Shown: positions 60,093-64,000 of the stretch, in pieces
How the letters are laid out: every line of letters starts with the position of its first letter
Numbering within the stretch: the first letter of the stretch is position 1
DNA from: Hasllibacter halocynthiae
Lineage (GTDB): Bacteria > Pseudomonadota > Alphaproteobacteria > Rhodobacterales > Rhodobacteraceae
NCBI RefSeq assembly: GCF_003003095.1
Contig: NZ_PVTT01000002.1
Span: forward strand, 1 to 64,000
DNA: 64,000 bases
Reading direction: 5' to 3'
Made by a program: the position numbers and the translations under genes
Notes under the pieces: model-generated
What the model saw: only the letters and a program-made list of their open reading frames with translations
Database searches by the model: none
What the model was told of the DNA's origin: nothing

Positions 60093-60150
60093 CGCGCCCT
60101 CCTTGCATCGTGCGTGCCGAGGGGATCATGCCGCACGGGCGCATCGGCGC

Positions 60151-60480
60151 AAGTACGCAGCTGAAGGATACCGCCCCACGCCGACCGGTCCGGACTGCTC
60201 CGTCGAACGCACGCTGCGGCCCCTGCCGGGGAAATGGCGGCTGTCGATCCTGCTCCACCTCAGAGGCGGCGAGAGGCGCCGAGGCGTCCTGCGCCGGCGC
60301 CGGCGCCCATCACGCCTCGCGTGCTTACAGGCGCGCTGCGCGGGCCGGAGGGGGACGGGCCGATACGGCACCGGGCCGAGGACGCCGCCCCGCCGGTCGT
60401 GCGGTACGGCCTGACGGCGCGGGCTGCCGCGCTCGCGCCCGTGTTCGAGGCGGTGGCGATCCGGGCGTCGGGGACCCTGT
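60151..60480 (+). pseudogene. HxlR-family regulator remnant (frameshifted)
   Basis: Frame 1 from about 60151 encodes CSVERTLRPLPGKWRLSILLHL, the start of an HxlR winged helix, but reading fails near 60262. The rest of the domain (ITPRVLTGALR, then VVRYGLTARAAALAPVFEAV) is found in another frame from about 60309. The switch lies around a G+C-rich (GCGCCG)n stretch at 60290-60307. No good start codon is seen for the N-terminal part. HxlR regulators usually sit divergently beside NAD(P)H-binding protein genes, as here. Confidence 0.72.
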
Positions 60481-60491
60481 CCCGACGAAGA

Positions 60492-60515
60492 AGGGCCGCC
60501 CCCCGGGACGGCCCT
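60492..60515 (-). terminator. rpsD terminator
   Basis: Stem AGGGCCG/CGGCCCT with a 10-base loop, about 25 bases past the rpsD stop. On the minus strand it is followed by TTCTTC. Fits a rho-independent terminator with an imperfect T tract. Confidence 0.65.
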
Positions 60516-60539
60516 CCGGAACGGCCCCGGGGCCGCGGA

Positions 60540-61160
60540 TCAGTTCTGAGCGTAGTACTCGATGACGAGGTTCGGCTCCATCTGGACGGCGTAGGGCACG
60601 TCGGAGAGGCCGGGGGTCCGCACGAAGGTCGCGGTCATCTTCGAGTGGTCCGCCTCGACGTAGTCCGGCACGTCCCGCTCGGAGAGCTGCACGGCCTCGA
60701 GCACGGAGGCGAGCTGCTTCGACTTGTCCCGCACGGCGATCACGTCGCCCTCCTTCACGCGGTAGGAGGGGATGTTCACGCGCTGGCCGTTCACCGTCAC
60801 GTGGCCGTGGTTCACGAACTGGCGGGCGGCGAAGATGGTGGGTACGAACTTCGCGCGGTACACCACCGCGTCGAGGCGCCGCTCCAGAAGGCCGATCAGC
60901 TGCTCGCCCGTGTCGCCCTTCACCCGCGCGGCGTCCGCGAAGATGCGCTTGAACTGCTTTTCGGTCAGATCGCCGTAATAGCCCTTCAGCTTCTGCTTGG
61001 CGCGGAGCTGCAGGCCGAAATCGGACATCTTGCCCTTGCGGCGCTGGCCGTGCTGGCCGGGGCCGTACTCGCGGCGGTTCACGGGGCTCTTGGCGCGGCC
61101 CCAGATGTTCTCGCCCATGCGGCGATCGATCTTGTACTTGGCAGAGGTGCGTTTGGTCAC
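60540..61160 (-). CDS. rpsD: 30S ribosomal protein S4
   Basis: Primary binder of 16S rRNA and nucleator of 30S assembly. The 206-residue protein starts [21 protein letters not shown] after a GTG, has the S4 RNA-binding domain ([35 protein letters not shown]) and ends YAQN. GTG 61158-61160 follows AAGGAG nine bases upstream. It stands alone, not in the S13-S11 operon, as in many Alphaproteobacteria. A G+C-rich hairpin lies in its leader at 61181-61197. Confidence 0.97.
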   Translation of the reverse strand: MTKRTSAKYKIDRRMGENIWGRAKSPVNRREYGPGQHGQRRKGKMSDFGLQLRAKQKLKGYYGDLTEKQFKRIFADAARVKGDTGEQLIGLLERRLDAVVYRAKFVPTIFAARQFVNHGHVTVNGQRVNIPSYRVKEGDVIAVRDKSKQLASVLEAVQLSERDVPDYVEADHSKMTATFVRTPGLSDVPYAVQMEPNLVIEYYAQN

Positions 61161-61180
61161 CGTCTGATCTCCTTCGATCT

Positions 61181-61197
61181 GCCGCCCCCGGGGCGGC
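61181..61197 (-). other. Leader hairpin of rpsD
   Basis: Seven-base stem GCCGCCC/GGGCGGC with a three-base loop, 21-37 bases upstream of the rpsD GTG, close to its Shine-Dalgarno. It could affect translation; the rest of the 248-base gap to the next gene shows no gene. Confidence 0.4.
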
Positions 61198-61408
61198 ATT
61201 GCGTGAAGGGCGTTGTCCTCTCCCCGAAGGGCGACAGGCATCCCGTTGCCGGGGCCCCCAACACCAAAGTGAAACGCCCGAAGGCTGCGCTCCGGGACGG
61301 GCGGGCGTCTGCGCCCGCGCCGGGCCCTTGTCAACCGGGTCAACCGGACGGCGGGCGCGCCGGACGCGGGCCGTTGCCTCGGGACGGCGACCGCACTAGC
61401 CGGCGGGA

Positions 61409-62212
61409 ATGACCGCCCAGATCGTCTGCATCAAGTGGGGCACGAAGTACCCCGCGCTCTACGTGAACCGTCTCTACGGCATGTGCGCGCGGAACATGGA
61501 CCGGCCGTTCCGCTTCGTCTGCTTCACCGACGACGCGGAAGGGATCCGGCCGGAGGTCGACTGCCTGCCGCTCCCGCCCCTCGACGCGAACGTGCTGCCG
61601 AGCCCCGGGCAATGGGGCAAGTCGCGGCTCTGGGCGGCGGAGCTGGGCGACCTCGAGGGGCCGTTCCTCTTCGTCGACCTCGACTGCGTGGTGATCGGCC
61701 CGCTGGGGGACTTCTTCGACCGCGGCTCGCCTCAGGACGTGATCCTCGCCCGCGACCCGGCCAAGCCGCTGCACCGGATCGGGCAGACCTCCGTCTACCG
61801 TGCGCCGGTCGGCAAGCTCGCCTCGATCCGCGCCGCGTTTCTCGCCGATCCGCTCGGAACCCAGCGGCGCTTCCGCTACGAGCAGCGCTACGTCACGCGC
61901 ATGGCCCCGGGCGGGGTCCGCTTCTGGCCGCGGGACTGGGTCGTCCACTACCGCCGCCGCTGCCGCAGGACGTTCCCCCTGAACTACGCGCTCCCGCCCA
62001 AGCCCCCGAAGGACGCGCGGATCGTGATCTTCGCCGGGCACCTGAACCCGCCCCAGGCGATCGAGGGGCGGTACCGCGCGGGCGGCCCCGCCACGCCGCG
62101 CGAGCACCTCGCCGCGACCTTCGACCGCGGACGGCGCTACGTCTCGCCGCGCCGGCATCTGCTGGCCTACATGGCCCCCGCACCCTGGATCGAGGAGGCC
62201 TGGCGCGAGTAG
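61409..62212 (+). CDS. Glycosyltransferase-like protein
   Basis: A 267-residue protein with a nucleotide-sugar-transferase look: hydrophobic strand then D90-L-D92 in [10 protein letters not shown], a DxD-type metal site, preceded by [11 protein letters not shown] and [11 protein letters not shown]. It ends in a basic, arginine-rich tail. No membrane segment. The fold resembles small GT8/GT-A proteins in polysaccharide clusters, but no such cluster is present here. ATG 61409; convergent with nrdJ, stops seven bases apart. Confidence 0.7.
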   Translation: MTAQIVCIKWGTKYPALYVNRLYGMCARNMDRPFRFVCFTDDAEGIRPEVDCLPLPPLDANVLPSPGQWGKSRLWAAELGDLEGPFLFVDLDCVVIGPLGDFFDRGSPQDVILARDPAKPLHRIGQTSVYRAPVGKLASIRAAFLADPLGTQRRFRYEQRYVTRMAPGGVRFWPRDWVVHYRRRCRRTFPLNYALPPKPPKDARIVIFAGHLNPPQAIEGRYRAGGPATPREHLAATFDRGRRYVSPRRHLLAYMAPAPWIEEAWRE

Positions 62213-62218
62213 CGCGCG

Positions 62219-64000
62219 CTAGCCGCAGCGCGAGAAGCCGCAGTTCGTGCAGGTCGCGCACCCTTCGGCCATGTGCAGCGCCGTCTCGCCGCAACGGGGG
62301 CAGGCCGCGCCGGGCACCGCCGGGGCGGGCGTCGCCTTCGGGAAGGTCGCGGGCGCGGCAGGGCCGTCCAGGAAGCCGATGGCGCGCATGTGCTCCTCCA
62401 GCGCGCCGCCGATCGCCGCCAGGAGCGAGGGCACGTAGCGCCCCCTTACCCAGGCCCCGCCGCGCGGGTCGAAGATCGCCTTCAGCTCCTCCACCACGAA
62501 CGACACGTCGCCGCCCCGCCGGAAGATGGCCGAGATCATCCGCGTCAGGGCCACCGTCCAGGCGTAGTGCTCCATGTTCTTCGAGTTCACGAACACCTCG
62601 AACGGACGCCTGCGCCCGTCCACCACGGCATCGTTCACCGTCAGGTAGATCGCGTGCGCGCTCTCCGGCCAGACCAGCTTGTAGGTCGTCCCCTCCAGCG
62701 CGGCGGGCCGGGGCATGGGATCGGCGTGCGGTGCTGCCGGCGGCCCGCCGCCCGCGGCGGCGCGGGGGGCGTCGGCGACGGACATCACCGCGCCCGTGAC
62801 CGCGTTCGGCCGGTAGGTCGTGCAGCCCTTGCAGCCCGTGTCCCAGGCCAGGCGATAGACCTCCTTGAACGCCTCGAAGGAGATGCCCTCCGGTAGGTTC
62901 ACGGTCTTCGAGATCGAGGAATCCACGAAGGGCTGAACCGCTGCCTGCATGGCGACGTGCTCCTCCGGGGAGAGGGTCTGGGCATCCGCATAGGCCCGCG
63001 GCAGGCCCTCGTTCCCCTGTTCGCGCCAGACCCGGACGGCGTGATCGACGACCTCGACCTCCTCGCGCGCGCCGTCGGGCATGAGGACCTTGCGCCGGTA
63101 GGCGGAGGCAAACACCGGCTCGATCCCGGAGGAGACGTTGCCCGCGAAGAGCGAGATCGTCCCCGTCGGCGCGATCGAGGTCAGCAGCGCGTTGCGGATG
63201 CCGTCCCTCGCCACCGCCTCCCGCACGTCCGCGCCCAGCCGGTCCAGGATCGGCGCGCGGCCGAAGCCCTCCGCGTCGTAGAGCGGGAAGGCGCCCTTCT
63301 CGCCCGCCAGCGCGGCGGAGGCCAGATAGGCCTCCCGCGCCACATCGCGCATCCATCCGCCCGCACGCTCCGCGGCCTCCGGCGTGCCATAGCGCAGCCC
63401 GAGCATCATCAGCGCGTCGGCCAGGCCCGTGACCCCCAGCCCAATCCGCCGCTTCGCCCGCGCCTCCTCGGCCTGGGCGGGCAGCGGAAAGCGCGAGGCG
63501 TCCACGACGTCGTCCATGAACCTGACGGCGGTGCGGACCGTCGCGCCGAGGCGCGCGCCGTCCAGCGCCGCCTCCGTCCCGAACGGGTCCCGCACCAGCG
63601 CGGCGAGGTTCACCGACCCCAGCAGACAGGCGCCATAGGGCGGCAGGGGCTGCTCCCCGCAGGGGTTCGTCGCGGCGATGGTCTCGGCGTAGTTCAGGTT
63701 GTTCTGGGCGTTGACGCGGTCGATGAAGATGACGCCGGGCTCGGCCACGTCGTAGGTCGCCTGCATGATCCGGTCCCAGAGGGCGCGGGCCCGAACGGTG
63801 CGGAACGTACGGCCCCCGAAGGAGAGCGCCCAGTCCCCGTCCGCATCGACGGCGGCCATGAAAGGGTCCGTCACCAGGACCGAGAGGTTGAAGTTCCGCA
63901 GCCGCCCAGGGTCCCGCTTGGCGTCGACGAAGGCCTCGACGTCCGGGTGGTCACAGCGCAGCGTCGCCATCATCGCGCCCCGCCGGTTGCCCGCCGACAT
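62219..64000 (-). CDS. nrdJ: B12-dependent ribonucleoside-diphosphate reductase (class II), 3' part
   Basis: Reduces ribonucleotides to deoxyribonucleotides using adenosylcobalamin. Only the C-terminal 593 residues are in the window; the start lies beyond 64000. Visible are the active-site segment [31 protein letters not shown], the barrel strand [10 protein letters not shown] and a C-terminal zinc-ribbon ([22 protein letters not shown]). Class II enzymes need no separate small subunit. Ends seven bases from the glycosyltransferase-like gene. Confidence 0.95.
   Translation of the reverse strand: MSAGNRRGAMMATLRCDHPDVEAFVDAKRDPGRLRNFNLSVLVTDPFMAAVDADGDWALSFGGRTFRTVRARALWDRIMQATYDVAEPGVIFIDRVNAQNNLNYAETIAATNPCGEQPLPPYGACLLGSVNLAALVRDPFGTEAALDGARLGATVRTAVRFMDDVVDASRFPLPAQAEEARAKRRIGLGVTGLADALMMLGLRYGTPEAAERAGGWMRDVAREAYLASAALAGEKGAFPLYDAEGFGRAPILDRLGADVREAVARDGIRNALLTSIAPTGTISLFAGNVSSGIEPVFASAYRRKVLMPDGAREEVEVVDHAVRVWREQGNEGLPRAYADAQTLSPEEHVAMQAAVQPFVDSSISKTVNLPEGISFEAFKEVYRLAWDTGCKGCTTYRPNAVTGAVMSVADAPRAAAGGGPPAAPHADPMPRPAALEGTTYKLVWPESAHAIYLTVNDAVVDGRRRPFEVFVNSKNMEHYAWTVALTRMISAIFRRGGDVSFVVEELKAIFDPRGGAWVRGRYVPSLLAAIGGALEEHMRAIGFLDGPAAPATFPKATPAPAVPGAACPRCGETALHMAEGCATCTNCGFSRCG

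Overview
The window is about 70% G+C and densely packed on both strands. It reads as a chromosomal segment of an alphaproteobacterium, most likely Rhodobacterales (Rhodobacteraceae-like). The case rests on co-occurring family markers: DUF1467, DUF1150 beside Hsp20, DUF2125, a TIGR01459 HAD protein, a fused sulfate adenylyltransferase/APS kinase, a UbiK-like protein next to lgt, an F1 operon ordered atpH-A-G-D-C without F0 genes, a B12-dependent ribonucleotide reductase, and a CIRCE-controlled groESL. Many starts are GTG or TTG, and many genes overlap by 4 bases (ATGA/GTGA). I see no rRNA, tRNA, CRISPR array, insertion sequence or prophage. I cannot assign a genus.

Layout. 1-2.9 kb: nitroreductase, EI24-like membrane protein, DUF1467, methylmalonyl-CoA epimerase, response regulator. 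3.0-4.5 kb: a restriction-modification pair (MT-A70 adenine methyltransferase facing a BglII/BstYI-type endonuclease of lower G+C). 4.5-11.5 kb: aspS, a cyclopropane-fatty-acid synthase and carB. 11.5-12.8 kb: a clearly AT-richer gene for an Orc1/Cdc6-like AAA+ ATPase. 13-20.7 kb: KAS III, tdk, a hydroxyacid dehydrogenase, a CsaA-like protein, proC, ybjN-like, ubiK, lgt-midA-pgeF. 20.9-27.7 kb: broken Lrp regulator, trxB, sat-cysC, small response regulator, DUF1150-hsp20, YdcH, purE-purK. 27.7-35.1 kb: lipase, NUDIX, PRC-barrel, groEL-groES, pyrophosphatase, PEP-mutase-like enzyme, HAD protein. 35.2-41 kb: ribF-ycgN-threonine aldolase, an esterase and a DsbA-like isomerase, prs, a broken DUF6653 gene, H-type lectin. 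41-46 kb: atpHAGDC. 46-56 kb: methyltransferase, gloB, clpA, M23 peptidase, a MotA/MotB-like pair with a very long coiled coil, ChaC-like protein, DUF2125. 56-64 kb: extensin-like lipoprotein, tyrA-type dehydrogenase, hisC, DsbA-like, NAD(P)-binding protein, broken HxlR regulator, rpsD, a glycosyltransferase-like protein and the 3' part of nrdJ.

Most genes are housekeeping: translation (aspS, rpsD), nucleotide supply (carB, purEK, prs, tdk, nrdJ), energy (F1 ATPase), proteostasis (groESL, hsp20, clpA), redox (trxB), sulfur assimilation and envelope work. The accessory signal sits in three places between 3.7 and 12.8 kb: the endonuclease gene, whose GTG start directly follows the aspS stop codon; an in-frame segment of about 70 codons inside aspS with much lower G+C; and the AAA+ ATPase gene behind carB. 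A second point of interest is the proton-channel-like pair at 51.2-54.5 kb. Three genes (Lrp/AsnC, DUF6653, HxlR) are broken by single stop codons or a frameshift.
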